DNA of 64,000 nucleotides, taken from the NCBI GenBank assembly GCA_020638795.1, contig JACKHW010000007.1, positions 124,001 through 188,000 on the forward strand, written 5' to 3'. The DNA is from Planctomycetota bacterium (lineage in GTDB: Bacteria > Planctomycetota > UBA1135 > GCA-002748355). Both the position numbers and the translations under genes were made by a program. Below are positions 23,915-31,879 of this stretch, in pieces (the first letter of the stretch is position 1; each line of letters opens with the position of its first letter). The notes below the pieces were generated by a model, which searched no databases, was not told where the DNA came from, and saw nothing but the letters and a program-made list of their open reading frames with translations.

Positions 23915-25528
23915 CTACTGCTGCGCGGACTTCCAATCCCGGGGCGTGAGACGTTCAATCTCCGCACTTGGCGTCGTCGCGAGTCGCTCGAGCACGTCGG
24001 TGAGGTAGGCGAAGGGGTCGATGCCGAGTTCCCAGCAGCCCACCGTCAACGAGTAGAGCGTCGCCGCACGATGACCCCCGGCTTCGCTTCCGGCGAAGAG
24101 CCAGTTCTTGCGTCCGACGGCGACCTGGCGCATCGCGCGTTCGGTTCGGTTGTTGTCGATCCGCAGTGACGGATCGTCGAGATAGCGTCGCAATGCGATG
24201 TGGTTCTTGACGAAGTACGTGACCGCCTTGCCGGTCGGACTCTTGGGAAGCACCCGATCGCCCAGCGCGCGAATCAGCTTCAACAGATCGTCGAAGAGCG
24301 GTGCCGATCGCGCTTGCCGCATGGCGTGCCGCTCCTCGTTCGGTCGAGCTTTGATCTCGCGTTCGATGGAGTACAGCTCGTGCATCGCCGCGAGGACCAT
24401 CTCGGCGCGCGTGCGATCGGTTTTGAGTGCATCGAAGAAGCGACGACGTGCATGCGCCATGCAGCCGACTTCGCGGATGTGTCCATCTTCGTAGAGCTGG
24501 TTGTAGCCTCCATACGCATCTGCTTGCAGGTAGCCTCGATACCCATCGAGCATGCGTTTCGGCCCGTCGCGACTGCGGCCCATCGTGAAGTCGAAGACGA
24601 CATCTCCCGTGTCTCCGAGATACGCCCAAAGGAAAGCGCGCTTGGATTGCTTCTTGCCACCAGCACCGAGCACCGTGATGGATGTGTCATCCGTCGCGAT
24701 GTAGTTGCCGCGAAGGATTCTCTTGTGCATCGCGTCGACGATGGGCTGCAAAAGCCACGCGCTCTGACGGATCCAATCGCCGAGGGTCGACTCGGCAAGC
24801 TCGACGCCGTGGCGAAGCGCGATGCGCGCCTGGCGATACAGCGGGAGATGATCGCGATACTTCGCTGTGATCACTTGTGCCAACAGACTCGCGCCAGCCA
24901 GTCCTTTGTCGATCACTTGCGGCGGTAGATCCGGCGTCCAGACGCCGACTTCCTCGTGCTTCTTGCACGCGAGCTTCGGTCGGCGCAGCACGCGCACGAA
25001 GTAGCTCGCGGGCCGAAACTCGAGCTTCTCTGTGTCTTCGTACCCGATGATCTCACGAGGCTCGCCGCAGCACGGACATGCGCGCTCCTCGTCGGCGACC
25101 TCGATGACTTCCTCGACGCGCGGGATTCCCGAGCCGACTTTGGTGGCCTGGCGTGGCTTGCGCTTGGGCTTCTTCGTCTCGACGACTTCGTCGGCCTCAT
25201 CGTCGGGCGCCTCATCTGCGTGCGGCGGAATCGCGTCGACGTCTTCGTCTTCGGGGCCGAAGCCCGGCAGGAATGGTTGATTGGAGAAGCGCTCGGTCTT
25301 CTTGCCGTGAAGGCGATCACGCAGCTGCGTCCAGAGACGTTCGAAGTCGTCTCGTTGCTGCCGCAAGAGTACGATCTCTTCGCGCAGCTTGGTGATCTCT
25401 CGTTCGAGTTCTTCGACGTTCGACACGATGTCGTTGATACGTACGCCGCCTTCGAAGTGCTTACACTTTTCGAGGTTTTCTGTCGTACCAATTGCGGCGC
25501 CGTGCGCGCTCGAAGTCGAGTCCGCCAA
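23915..25528 (-). CDS. tnpC: IS66 transposase TnpC, ~537 aa
   Basis: DDE-type transposase of IS66. Leucine-rich coiled N terminus (VEELEREITKLREEIVLLRQ), Cys-rich finger with ACPCCGEPRE and a later CKKHEE, and the IS66 core with TDDTSITVLG (first Asp), GYLQADAYGGYNQLY (second Asp) and the late DNNRTERAMR (Glu). The C-terminal WLFAGSEAGG and CWELGIDPFAYL blocks are family-typical. The listed TTG start overlaps tnpB by 68 bp; a start further in is possible. No disabling lesion is seen. Confidence 0.95.
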   Translation of the reverse strand: MADSTSSAHGAAIGTTENLEKCKHFEGGVRINDIVSNVEELEREITKLREEIVLLRQQRDDFERLWTQLRDRLHGKKTERFSNQPFLPGFGPEDEDVDAIPPHADEAPDDEADEVVETKKPKRKPRQATKVGSGIPRVEEVIEVADEERACPCCGEPREIIGYEDTEKLEFRPASYFVRVLRRPKLACKKHEEVGVWTPDLPPQVIDKGLAGASLLAQVITAKYRDHLPLYRQARIALRHGVELAESTLGDWIRQSAWLLQPIVDAMHKRILRGNYIATDDTSITVLGAGGKKQSKRAFLWAYLGDTGDVVFDFTMGRSRDGPKRMLDGYRGYLQADAYGGYNQLYEDGHIREVGCMAHARRRFFDALKTDRTRAEMVLAAMHELYSIEREIKARPNEERHAMRQARSAPLFDDLLKLIRALGDRVLPKSPTGKAVTYFVKNHIALRRYLDDPSLRIDNNRTERAMRQVAVGRKNWLFAGSEAGGHRAATLYSLTVGCWELGIDPFAYLTDVLERLATTPSAEIERLTPRDWKSAQQ

Positions 25529-25820
25529 GGAGCGCGTGCAGCTCGGTGGACGACAAGCTGAGAATGCTCGCGTCGCTCGCGTTCGGCCACGCGAAGCGAC
25601 CCTTCTCGAGGCGCTTGAGCAGGAGCCAATAGCCGGACGTTTCCCAGTAGAGGATCTTGATGCGGTTCTTCGACCGATTGCAAAACACGAAGAGGTGGCC
25701 GCTCATCGGATCGAGCTCGTACAGATCGCGGGTGCACGCTGCGAGTCCATCGATCGCTTTGCGCAAATCCGTCGCGCCGCGCGCGAGGTAGATGCGGACC
25801 TGCGGCGGAAGACTCAGCAC
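25461..25820 (-). CDS. tnpB: IS66 accessory protein TnpB, 119 aa
   Basis: Orf2 of IS66, needed for transposition together with TnpA and TnpC. It shows the family line GATDLRKAIDGLAAC, MSGHLFVFCNRSKNRIKILYW and GRFAWPN. Starts with GTG at 25820, overlapping the end of tnpA by 7 bp. Its 3' end overlaps tnpC. Full length for the family (~115 aa). Confidence 0.93.
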   Translation of the reverse strand: MLSLPPQVRIYLARGATDLRKAIDGLAACTRDLYELDPMSGHLFVFCNRSKNRIKILYWETSGYWLLLKRLEKGRFAWPNASDASILSLSSTELHALLGGLDFERARRRNWYDRKPRKV

Positions 25821-26125
25821 GTACTCACCGCCGCGATGAGTTGGCGCAACTCGTCTGCGTCGTACGGGCGAGGGACGACGATGCGCAAGCCGCCCGGCAG
25901 CACGATCTCGAACGACTGCCGTGCTGCGATAGCGGTGTCTGGTCGAATGTCGACTTCGACGAAGTCCTGGCCACGCTCTCGATCTCGGCGACGCAGCTCA
26001 CTGCGCCACCAGTAGATCGTCATCACGGACAAGCCGTGAACGTCGGCGAAGTCCCGCGTCGACAGCGCGCTGTTGTCGAGTTGGGCGAGGAGGCTGCGCA
26101 TCTCGCGCTCGCGTGGAGTGGGCAT
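25814..26125 (-). CDS. tnpA: IS66 accessory protein TnpA, 103 aa
   Basis: Orf1 of IS66: a helix-turn-helix protein with LSTRDFADVHGLSVMTIYWW, then a basic linker and a β C-terminal part (FEIVLPGGLRIVVPRP). It probably binds the element ends. ATG at 26125 is 59 bp inside the right terminal repeat. Complete. Confidence 0.9.
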   Translation of the reverse strand: MPTPREREMRSLLAQLDNSALSTRDFADVHGLSVMTIYWWRSELRRRDRERGQDFVEVDIRPDTAIAARQSFEIVLPGGLRIVVPRPYDADELRQLIAAVSTC

Positions 26126-26184
26126 CCATACGATCGTGAGCCGGTCGCGAGGCGCTTTTCAGATGGGGTTCGTCGGGTGCATAC

Positions 26185-26192
26185 GAAGATTC
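26185..26192. repeat. 8-bp target-site duplication, right copy (GAAGATTC)
   Basis: Exact match to 23835-23842, adjoining the right terminal inverted repeat of IS66. It encodes the E/G-I-F boundary of the interrupted gene, so removal of one copy plus the element restores the frame. Confidence 0.95.
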
Positions 26193-27036
26193 CGAGCACC
26201 CGCATGCGGTTGTCGAGCGCGGCGACCTCCGGTGGCAGCCCCTCGGATCCGCCAGTGGATCCGTCCGCAGCCTGCGGCTGGTGACCGGGGCCAGGACGGG
26301 TGGCAGCCAGCCGGTCCGTCGGTGGATGTCCATGCGCCAGCCGGGCCAGGGTACTGGCGTACCGGGTTGTACCGCCGTTCAGGTCAGGGTCAGGGTCAGG
26401 TACTTTCTGACTCTGACTCTGACTCTCCCGCGGATCTCCGCGGGCCATCCCGCCGTCGCGGGCGCTCGCGGGGTTTGGCGGGCGTTCGCGGGCACTCGCG
26501 GGCACTCGCGGGGTTTGGCGGGCAGCTCGCGGGCAGCTCGCGAGGTCTTGGCGGGCGCCCTCGTCTCGCGGGCTCGACTCTTCTGCTGGTTGGTCCGGAG
26601 CACTGGCTGCATCGGCAGTCCGTGCTTTCGCCGCGTAGCGACACTTCTCGGAACACCACGTGTGCCCCTTCCTCGACGGGACGAACGTCCGTCCGCACTG
26701 GCCGCACTCCGCGTGGTGCGCATCCTCAGGGTCCACCGAGGGGCGGCCGTTCCAGTTGTCGAAGCCAGGGATGACGATGTCGCCATCGGATCCGCGCTCG
26801 AGCAGCCCGCTCTCGAAGCAGGCCTCGAGAGCCGCCTGAGCTCGCTCGAGCGTGAACCCGTACGCCGCCAGCTTCATGAAGAGGCTCGCCTCGGACACAC
26901 CTGGGACAGTGCCTTGGTGCTTGCCCCGGTAGTTGTCACACAGGATGAGCTGGAAGACGATCCCGCCGTCGAGACCGGCCTTCCAGACCTTGGGGTTCTC
27001 CCAGAACCCGCTGTCGAGCTTGACCCAGGATGTCAT
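26185..27036 (-). pseudogene. 5' part of replication-type phage gene, cut off by IS66
   Basis: ATG at 27036 overlaps the rusA-like stop (ATGA). The first ~95 residues form a winged-helix-like domain (MTSWVKLDSGFWENPKVWK, ASLFMKLAAYGFTLERAQAA), as seen in phage replication initiators. A FLYWCH/FCS-type Cys finger follows (CGQCGRTFVPSRKGHTWC, then CRYAAK). After it comes a long Ser/Pro/Arg-rich low-complexity part with repeated AREC/PANP words (DNA 26440-26560 is full of gcgggcactcgcgg-type repeats). After GIF the frame runs into IS66. Reassembled with 23613-23834 the protein is 357 aa. Probable replication initiator or helicase loader (inference). Confidence 0.75.
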
Positions 27037-27473
27037 TCGAAGCCCTCCGGAAAGCGCTCGATGCAATGCCGTCGGATCTGCGAGTCGTCTCGATAGACGA
27101 CCTTGTTCAGCGCGTCGCAGATCGTCGACAGCGTGTTGTCGGTGTCCTTCTGACGCCCCGAGGCGATCCGCTTCGGCGGCCGCGGTCCGAGCGACACGAT
27201 TTCGATTCGCGTGCGCTGGCGCGGCACGTGGATCCTGACGTCCATCGCGAGCTCGTCGTCCGCGAAGAGCGGAGCCCTGGCTGCCTGCGCGAGGTAGCCG
27301 ATGGCCTGCATCTCCGAACTGACGTGCTTCTCGGTCTTGATGTACGGCGTTCCTCGCTTGCACAGCGGGCAGACCCGCTGCTTCTTCCAAGCGATGCGCT
27401 TCCGGTTCTTCGACGAGTTCGGCACGAAGTCGACCTCGAACACGAAGCTGCGTGTGTGTCCTCCCCTCTGCAT
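27033..27473 (-). CDS. RusA-like Holliday junction resolvase, 146 aa
   Basis: Cuts four-way DNA junctions during phage recombination or replication. The family signature is visible near the C terminus: DTDNTLSTICDAL with YRDDSQI, matching the D-x-D-N-x-x-K/DAL/DD pattern of RusA, with the metal-binding Asp residues in place. A Cys pair in the middle (CPLCKRG) is an addition not usual in RusA. ATG at 27473 has a purine-rich upstream stretch (AGGGGAGG). The next gene overlaps by 4 bp. Confidence 0.82.
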   Translation of the reverse strand: MQRGGHTRSFVFEVDFVPNSSKNRKRIAWKKQRVCPLCKRGTPYIKTEKHVSSEMQAIGYLAQAARAPLFADDELAMDVRIHVPRQRTRIEIVSLGPRPPKRIASGRQKDTDNTLSTICDALNKVVYRDDSQIRRHCIERFPEGFE

Positions 27474-27486
27474 GGGTCCGAGGTCC

Positions 27487-27849
27487 CTAGGAGGACGTGC
27501 CGGGAGCCGGCTCGTTGAGGTTCACGATCTCGCCGGGCACGTCGAGGACTCGACCGGGACCCGGAAGCTTCTCGTCGATGACCTTTCGAGCCGATTCCTC
27601 GATCTCGGTCTCGAGACAGAACTCCTCGAGCAGCGTGTTGCCATCGAGCGTCGCACGCAACGCCTCGCGCAGCACGGCGAGGTTCGCCATGTGCAGACAC
27701 TTCCCGTGGGGCGTCGCGTCAGCAATGCAGGTCTCTTCCACCTGCGCCATGCCCTCGAGGATCAGCGCGACTCGGCGGCGCTCCTCTCGCACCGCCTTCT
27801 TGCAGCACTCGTCCAGCGACGAATTCGCGAACCAGGCTTCGTAGCCCAT
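27487..27849 (-). CDS. Phage protein with C-terminal PGE motif, 120 aa
   Basis: First gene from the right end of the element, with a strong ribosome site (GGGAGGGGA) before the ATG at 27849. Mostly helical (KKAVREERRRVALILEGM, VIDEKLPG). The C terminus VLDVPGEIVNLNEPAPG matches the PGEA repeat unit of the 1078-aa protein ten kilobases away, the only other place in the window where I see it. Role unknown; a link to that protein is possible. Confidence 0.6.
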   Translation of the reverse strand: MGYEAWFANSSLDECCKKAVREERRRVALILEGMAQVEETCIADATPHGKCLHMANLAVLREALRATLDGNTLLEEFCLETEIEESARKVIDEKLPGPGRVLDVPGEIVNLNEPAPGTSS

Positions 27850-28331
27850 GAGGGTCCCCTCCCAATCGACAGAGAAGGCCGGCCCGCGTCGGCACGCGAG
27901 CCGACCGAGGAATCAGTCCCGCGGCAAGCGGAACCAGGAATGAAGGCGCGAGGCGGCGCAGCCGGCGAAGACACGTGGACCCTCTCCCAAGCCCCAACGT
28001 GCGATCGCTGCCGGGTCTTCGCCGGCCTCGCGTGTGTGAAGGTGCGCGCAGCTATCTCGCCTTTTCGCTACGCGCAACGCGGGTTTCGGACCCCAGAGGC
28101 AGCCCGACGAGCCACGATTCAACCGGCCCGCGGACCGGCATCGAAGTCCCCTAGCGCGGGGAGTTAGTGCGGTGCGAGTGACCCTCATGCGGCCACCTCA
28201 AGCGGGTGTCCGCTGCGGGTGTCCTTCACCCGATTTCGACCCTGTTTTGAGGCTCCGGAGCGTGCTTGCTCGACGGGCCGATTCCGCGTATTTACAGGGC
28301 TGGAGGGCGGTTCATAAGGTCTCGGCCGCCG
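27850..28331. other. Right-end intergenic region of the element, no gene seen
   Basis: About 480 bp between the first minus-strand gene and attR. It has G/C-rich short repeats (cgggtgtcc twice near 28205-28230) and A/T-richer bases at 28296-28320. It is expected to hold the promoter for the leftward operon, and perhaps integrase arm sites. No convincing coding frame or RNA gene is visible. Confidence 0.4.
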
Positions 28332-28376
28332 TTTGGGAGCTGGGGGTCGTGGGTTCGAATCCCACCTGCCCGACCA
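28332..28376 (+). repeat. attR: 45-bp copy of tRNA-Pro 3' half
   Basis: Identical to 3119-3163 and to the tRNA from anticodon loop to CCA. The 5' half of a tRNA is missing here, so it is an attachment remnant and not a tRNA gene. Host sequence resumes at 28377, 30 bp before the end of the porin gene. Confidence 0.95.
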
Positions 28377-28406
28377 CATGGCCGCCGCGCAGGCAGACCA
28401 GCGCGG

Positions 28407-29795
28407 TCAGAGCTTGATCCCCATCATGTAGTAGAAGAACAGCGCGGGATCATCGTCGCCGCGCACCGAGCCGACCGTGCGGGCGTCGCGCGAGCCCGAA
28501 CCCGCGAGGAACATGCTCGCACCCGCTTCGCCCCAGAGACCGCTTCCGAGGTCGTGGCGATACGTGATGTCGATCTCGTTCCCCATCTTGTCGGACCCAC
28601 CGACGACGCCGGGGGACAGTGTCAGAACCGGACCGCCGAAGCGATCGGTTGGCTCCATCGACTGGAACATGTGCCAAGCGACCTTCAGCTTGGACTTGGC
28701 GGCAGGTTGGATCTCGGCGTGGACCGCGAAGTGCAGCATGTTCTCCCACAACGCGAAGTCCATCTGGCCCCAGTAGGCATGCGCGAACGGAATGAGGCTG
28801 TTGAAGCGCTCGTTGTCGTTCGTCCCTGGCTTGTTGCCGCTCGCGATGTCGGCCTCGACCATGAACCGCGGCTTCAGATCGTCGTCGAGTTGGATTCCCG
28901 CGTCCGCGTGAACACCGTAGGTCTTGATGAACGGAATGTCGCGCCCGTCGACTTCGCCGACCTGGGTCGCGGCCTCCGCCCCGACGAAGAAGCCCGAATC
29001 GAACGTCTGCCGCGCGCGACCGCCAAAGGTCCAGCGGTGCTCGGTGCCGTTCGCGATCGTCTCTTCGTTGAGCAACAAGATCGCATAGAGGTCCGTGTCG
29101 AGACCGTTCTCCTGCTTGCAGTTCCAATAGGCGCCGTTGATCCACGCGCCACGATTGTCGGTCTGCAATGCGTCGTTGTTGATGATCGTCGCGAAGCCGG
29201 TCAGCGTCGATTGCTCGCCGGTGTCATAGACACCGACGACGCCATCGAGTGCGCGGGCCTGATCGAGCCAGTTGAGTGAGCTCACGAGACGCTGCTCCCC
29301 GAGAGCGACCTCTTGGCGGCCGATCTTGAGGAGCAAGTCCTCGTGGGCTTTCCACTCGAGGAATGCCTGGTGCATGTCGAAGCCGTCCGCAGAGCGATCC
29401 GTGGTCGACGTCTCTTCGCCGAACTGACGAGTGTCCGCGACCTGCAGGAAGGCGCGCACATCGTCGTTCACGTCGAAGTCGAGTGCGATACGCGCGCGCT
29501 GACCGACGAAGAACGGATCGGTTCCCGCGTCGTTCTTGAAGTCGTAGTTCTGCCGCGATTCCGCACGCCAGCGAAGCTCGCCGCTGACTTTGATCTTCTT
29601 GGAGTTCGGCAGCTCGAACTCGAGCGCGTGCGACGTCTCGCCGCCTTCGGTCGCCGGCCTGTCCTGAGTGCGTAGTCCTGCACTCGAGAGCGCCACGCAA
29701 AACGCGACGCTGAGCCACACGGCATGCGACGAACGCTGCAGACGAATCACGGGAACGCCCGCAGAACGAAGTGGATCCTGAGAGAGGTGTTGCAT
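28407..29795 (-). CDS. AlgE-like outer-membrane porin, 462 aa
   Basis: Alginate-export-family β-barrel. Start at ATG 29795, which gives a signal peptide with the hydrophobic core HAVWLSVAFCVALSSAGL. The mature protein shows amphipathic strands of the family: ISGELRW-type opening (KVSGELRWRAESRQNYDF), FVGQRARIALDFDV, LLLKIGRQEVALGEQRLV (~150) and EIDITYRHDLGSGLWGEAGA near the end, with final GIKL. Length is typical. It is divergent from the nitrate-respiration operon across a shared 320-bp control region, so it may serve anion or nitrate passage under the same regulation (inference). Confidence 0.82.
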   Translation of the reverse strand: MQHLSQDPLRSAGVPVIRLQRSSHAVWLSVAFCVALSSAGLRTQDRPATEGGETSHALEFELPNSKKIKVSGELRWRAESRQNYDFKNDAGTDPFFVGQRARIALDFDVNDDVRAFLQVADTRQFGEETSTTDRSADGFDMHQAFLEWKAHEDLLLKIGRQEVALGEQRLVSSLNWLDQARALDGVVGVYDTGEQSTLTGFATIINNDALQTDNRGAWINGAYWNCKQENGLDTDLYAILLLNEETIANGTEHRWTFGGRARQTFDSGFFVGAEAATQVGEVDGRDIPFIKTYGVHADAGIQLDDDLKPRFMVEADIASGNKPGTNDNERFNSLIPFAHAYWGQMDFALWENMLHFAVHAEIQPAAKSKLKVAWHMFQSMEPTDRFGGPVLTLSPGVVGGSDKMGNEIDITYRHDLGSGLWGEAGASMFLAGSGSRDARTVGSVRGDDDPALFFYYMMGIKL

Positions 29796-30115
29796 GAAGC
29801 GTGCGCGAAGCAACATGCAGGCCACGTGAGCGTGCTGCTTCGCGTTGTGCGATCCCGCGCCGCTACGACGCGGATCGAGGCGCGAAACTCGCACACGTGC
29901 GAGAGTTCGGAGTCGCACTGGTGCGACTCCAGTCGCATTCTTGCGAGCGAATCGATGCAGCCTCCGCGAGGCAACGGGCGCGGTTGCCGGATCGCCGGTC
30001 GTTCGACAGTAGGCCCAACTCTTGCATGCGTTTCACGCCTCGCGCATAAGGACCGTTCGTTCGATCGTTCCTCACGCTTCTCGCGGCACGTCCTCAACCC
30101 CTCGCACCGTTCCTC
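29796..30115. promoter_or_regulatory. Divergent control region with three TCGCA-N4-TGCGA inverted repeats
   Basis: This 320-bp gap separates the porin from the respiratory operon. Three copies of TCGCA-N4-TGCGA are centred at ~29895.5, 29919.5 and 29939.5 (29889-29902, 29913-29926, 29933-29946), 24 and 20 bp apart. The middle one extends to a 9-bp arm (GAGTCGCAC / GTGCGACTC). A dimeric regulator of the CRP/FNR or similar symmetric type would fit such sites; the cognate protein is not in the window. Confidence 0.7.
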
Positions 30116-30769
30116 ATGACTTCGTCCTCGGCCGACGCACACGACCACGATCCATCTCCATCGAACCCACAGGAAAAGCGTCTGGCGCGAGGCCCCCTGG
30201 TGCTCATGGGGGCCGGCCTCGTCGCGAGCTATGGAACGCTGGCGTGGTTCGCGAGTCGCTTCCTCTACCCGAAGCGGGACGAAGAGGGCGCGTGGCTCTT
30301 CGTGTGCACCGTGAACCGTCTCGAGCCCGGCTCGTCACTACTCTTCAAGATCCCCGGTGGTGAGACGATCGCGGTGGCGCGCAATGGACGAGGTGCCGAC
30401 GCCGGCGATTTCGTCGCGCTCTCGTCGACGTGCCCCCACCTCGGATGTCAGGTGCACTGGGAGGCGAACAAGGACCGCTTCTTCTGCCCATGCCACAACG
30501 GCGCGTTCGATCGCGGTGGCAAAGCGATCGCAGGTCCGCCCGCTCAGGCAGGGACCGACCTCAAGCAGTACCGCCTGCGCGTCGACGGCAGCCTCCTCTA
30601 TATCAACGTGCCGTCCGAACTGCTGGCAAAGGCGGAACCGAACGGAAAGCCCGCACGGGAAGCGCGCGGAGAGTTGCACGGAAGAATCGTCGAGCGCGTC
30701 GCCGTGCGTGGCCCCGGACACGACCCGTGCCTCGCGCCGCGAAACCCCGAGACGTCGAGGGAGTGCTGA
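30116..30769 (+). CDS. Rieske [2Fe-2S] protein, 217 aa
   Basis: Iron-sulfur subunit of a bc-type quinol oxidase. N-terminal anchor (LVLMGAGLVASYGTLAWF) and a periplasmic Rieske fold with the two ligand boxes CPHLGC (~residue 106) and CPCHNGAFD (~125), both complete. The flexible 50-residue tail after the fold is unusual (Lys/Arg/Glu-rich, ending in TSREC). Followed by cytochrome b after 2 bp, so the two are one operon. Electrons go from quinol through it to periplasmic cytochromes, here probably the nitrate pathway. Confidence 0.93.
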   Translation: MTSSSADAHDHDPSPSNPQEKRLARGPLVLMGAGLVASYGTLAWFASRFLYPKRDEEGAWLFVCTVNRLEPGSSLLFKIPGGETIAVARNGRGADAGDFVALSSTCPHLGCQVHWEANKDRFFCPCHNGAFDRGGKAIAGPPAQAGTDLKQYRLRVDGSLLYINVPSELLAKAEPNGKPAREARGELHGRIVERVAVRGPGHDPCLAPRNPETSREC

Positions 30770-30771
30770 TC

Positions 30772-31812
30772 ATGACCGCTGGTTCTTGGCTTCGAGAACG
30801 CTTCCCCGTCGACGGCGACCAGCTCAGAGAACTCACCAACGAGCCCGTCCCCGCGCATCTCAAGCGTTGGTGGTTCTGCCTCGGTGGCACGCCTGCCTAT
30901 CTCTTCCTCGTCCAGATCGTGACGGGCATCCTGCTCGCGTTCTACTACCAGGCCTCATCGACGAACGCGTACGAATCGGTGCGCCACATCACCGAGGACC
31001 TCGAGTACGGTTGGTTCTTGCGCGGGATCCACAAGTGGGGTGCGACCCTCATGGTCGCGAGCGTGATCCTCCACCAGATGCGCGTCTACTTCACCGGCGC
31101 ATACCGCAAGCCGCGCGAACTCAACTGGATCGTCGGGATGTTCATCCTCCTGTGCACACTCGTGCTCGGGTTCACGGGCTACAGCCTCGTCGGCGAGCAA
31201 CTCAGCTACTGGGCCGCGACGGTAGGCGCCAACATCACGAACAACGTTCCACTCATCGGCCCGACACTCGGACGCTTGTTGATCGCGGGAGATCAGATCA
31301 ACCCGCAGACGCTGCCTCGCTTCTTCATCCTGCATGGCGCGGTGTTGCCGGTCGTGCTGGTCCTGCTGCTCTTCTTGCACATCACGATCCTGCGCCTCCA
31401 CGGTGTCACGGACTTCGGCGCGACCAAGGAAGAAAAGGAGAAGCGCTTCGACTTCTTCCCCGATCACTTCCTGACCGAAGTCACGATCGGCCTCGTGCTG
31501 ATGATCTTGTTGACCGTGCTCGCAACGGTGTTCCCGGTGGGCATGGGCCCGGCAGCCGACCCACTCTCGACGCCCGAAGTCATCAAGCCGGAGTGGTTCT
31601 TCCTCGTCACGTTCCGCTGGCTCAAGCTCATGCCGATCACGGCCGCGATCCTGAGCCTCGGATTCATCTTCTTCGTGATGTTGATCTGGCCGTTCATCGA
31701 CGGGTGGTTCCGCAAGCGCCGTCCCGCGAGCGAGCTCAGCGTGTGGATCGGCATCCTCGCCGTCTTGGCAATCATCGGCCTCACGGTCTGGGAAGCTCTC
31801 GTGCAGCACTGA
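30772..31812 (+). CDS. Cytochrome b (fused b6/subunit IV type), 346 aa
   Basis: Quinol-oxidising membrane subunit. Heme ligands: His pair 14 apart in HKWGATLMVASVILH and pair 15 apart in HGAVLPVVLVLLLFLH, the spacing of b6-type proteins. The Qo-site motif is present as PEWFFL in the C-terminal, subunit-IV-like part. About eight membrane helices. ATG at 30772; translation is coupled to the Rieske gene. Fusion of b6 and IV in one chain is common in bacterial Rieske/cyt b complexes, including those described in planctomycetes. Confidence 0.92.
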   Translation: MTAGSWLRERFPVDGDQLRELTNEPVPAHLKRWWFCLGGTPAYLFLVQIVTGILLAFYYQASSTNAYESVRHITEDLEYGWFLRGIHKWGATLMVASVILHQMRVYFTGAYRKPRELNWIVGMFILLCTLVLGFTGYSLVGEQLSYWAATVGANITNNVPLIGPTLGRLLIAGDQINPQTLPRFFILHGAVLPVVLVLLLFLHITILRLHGVTDFGATKEEKEKRFDFFPDHFLTEVTIGLVLMILLTVLATVFPVGMGPAADPLSTPEVIKPEWFFLVTFRWLKLMPITAAILSLGFIFFVMLIWPFIDGWFRKRRPASELSVWIGILAVLAIIGLTVWEALVQH

Positions 31813-31879
31813 TTCCCAGCCTGATCGACCTACCTCGTATTCACCACGATCGTCCCGACCTTACTCCAAACCCCGGATC

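Larger units (their letters stand above)
23843..26184. mobile_element. IS66-family insertion sequence, 2342 bp
   Basis: Terminal inverted repeats GTAAGCACCCGATAGACCCC (23843-23862) and, on the minus strand from 26184, GTATGCACCCGACGAACCCC match at 16 of 20 positions. They start with the family GTA. An 8-bp target duplication (GAAGATTC) flanks both ends. Inside are the three family genes tnpA, tnpB and tnpC, all on the minus strand and intact. With all parts complete and the duplication perfect, the insertion looks recent. It splits a replication-type gene of the host element. Confidence 0.97.
3119..28376. mobile_element. Integrated phage-derived element (prophage or satellite) in tRNA-Pro, ~25.2 kb
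   Basis: The limits are set by the 45-bp att repeats. Content: integrase at the left end on the plus strand, then an almost continuous set of minus-strand phage genes. From right to left these are RusA-like resolvase, split replication gene, exceptionally large structural or depolymerase-type proteins, small and large terminase (Nu1/GpA-like), gpW-like connector, lambda-type portal, S49 protease with scaffold, a capsid-protein fragment, and early-type small genes. A 2342-bp IS66 element sits inside. Two plus-strand cargo cassettes break the collinearity. Tail tube, tape measure, baseplate and lysis genes are not visible. The element is therefore probably defective or dependent on a helper. 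Confidence 0.9.

Noticed and set aside
28185..28379. Minus-strand frame beginning WSGRWDSNPRPPAPK
   Set aside because: This is the well-known false translation of a tRNA 3' end (here the attR copy). The same words arise antisense to tRNA-Pro at ~3120-3160.
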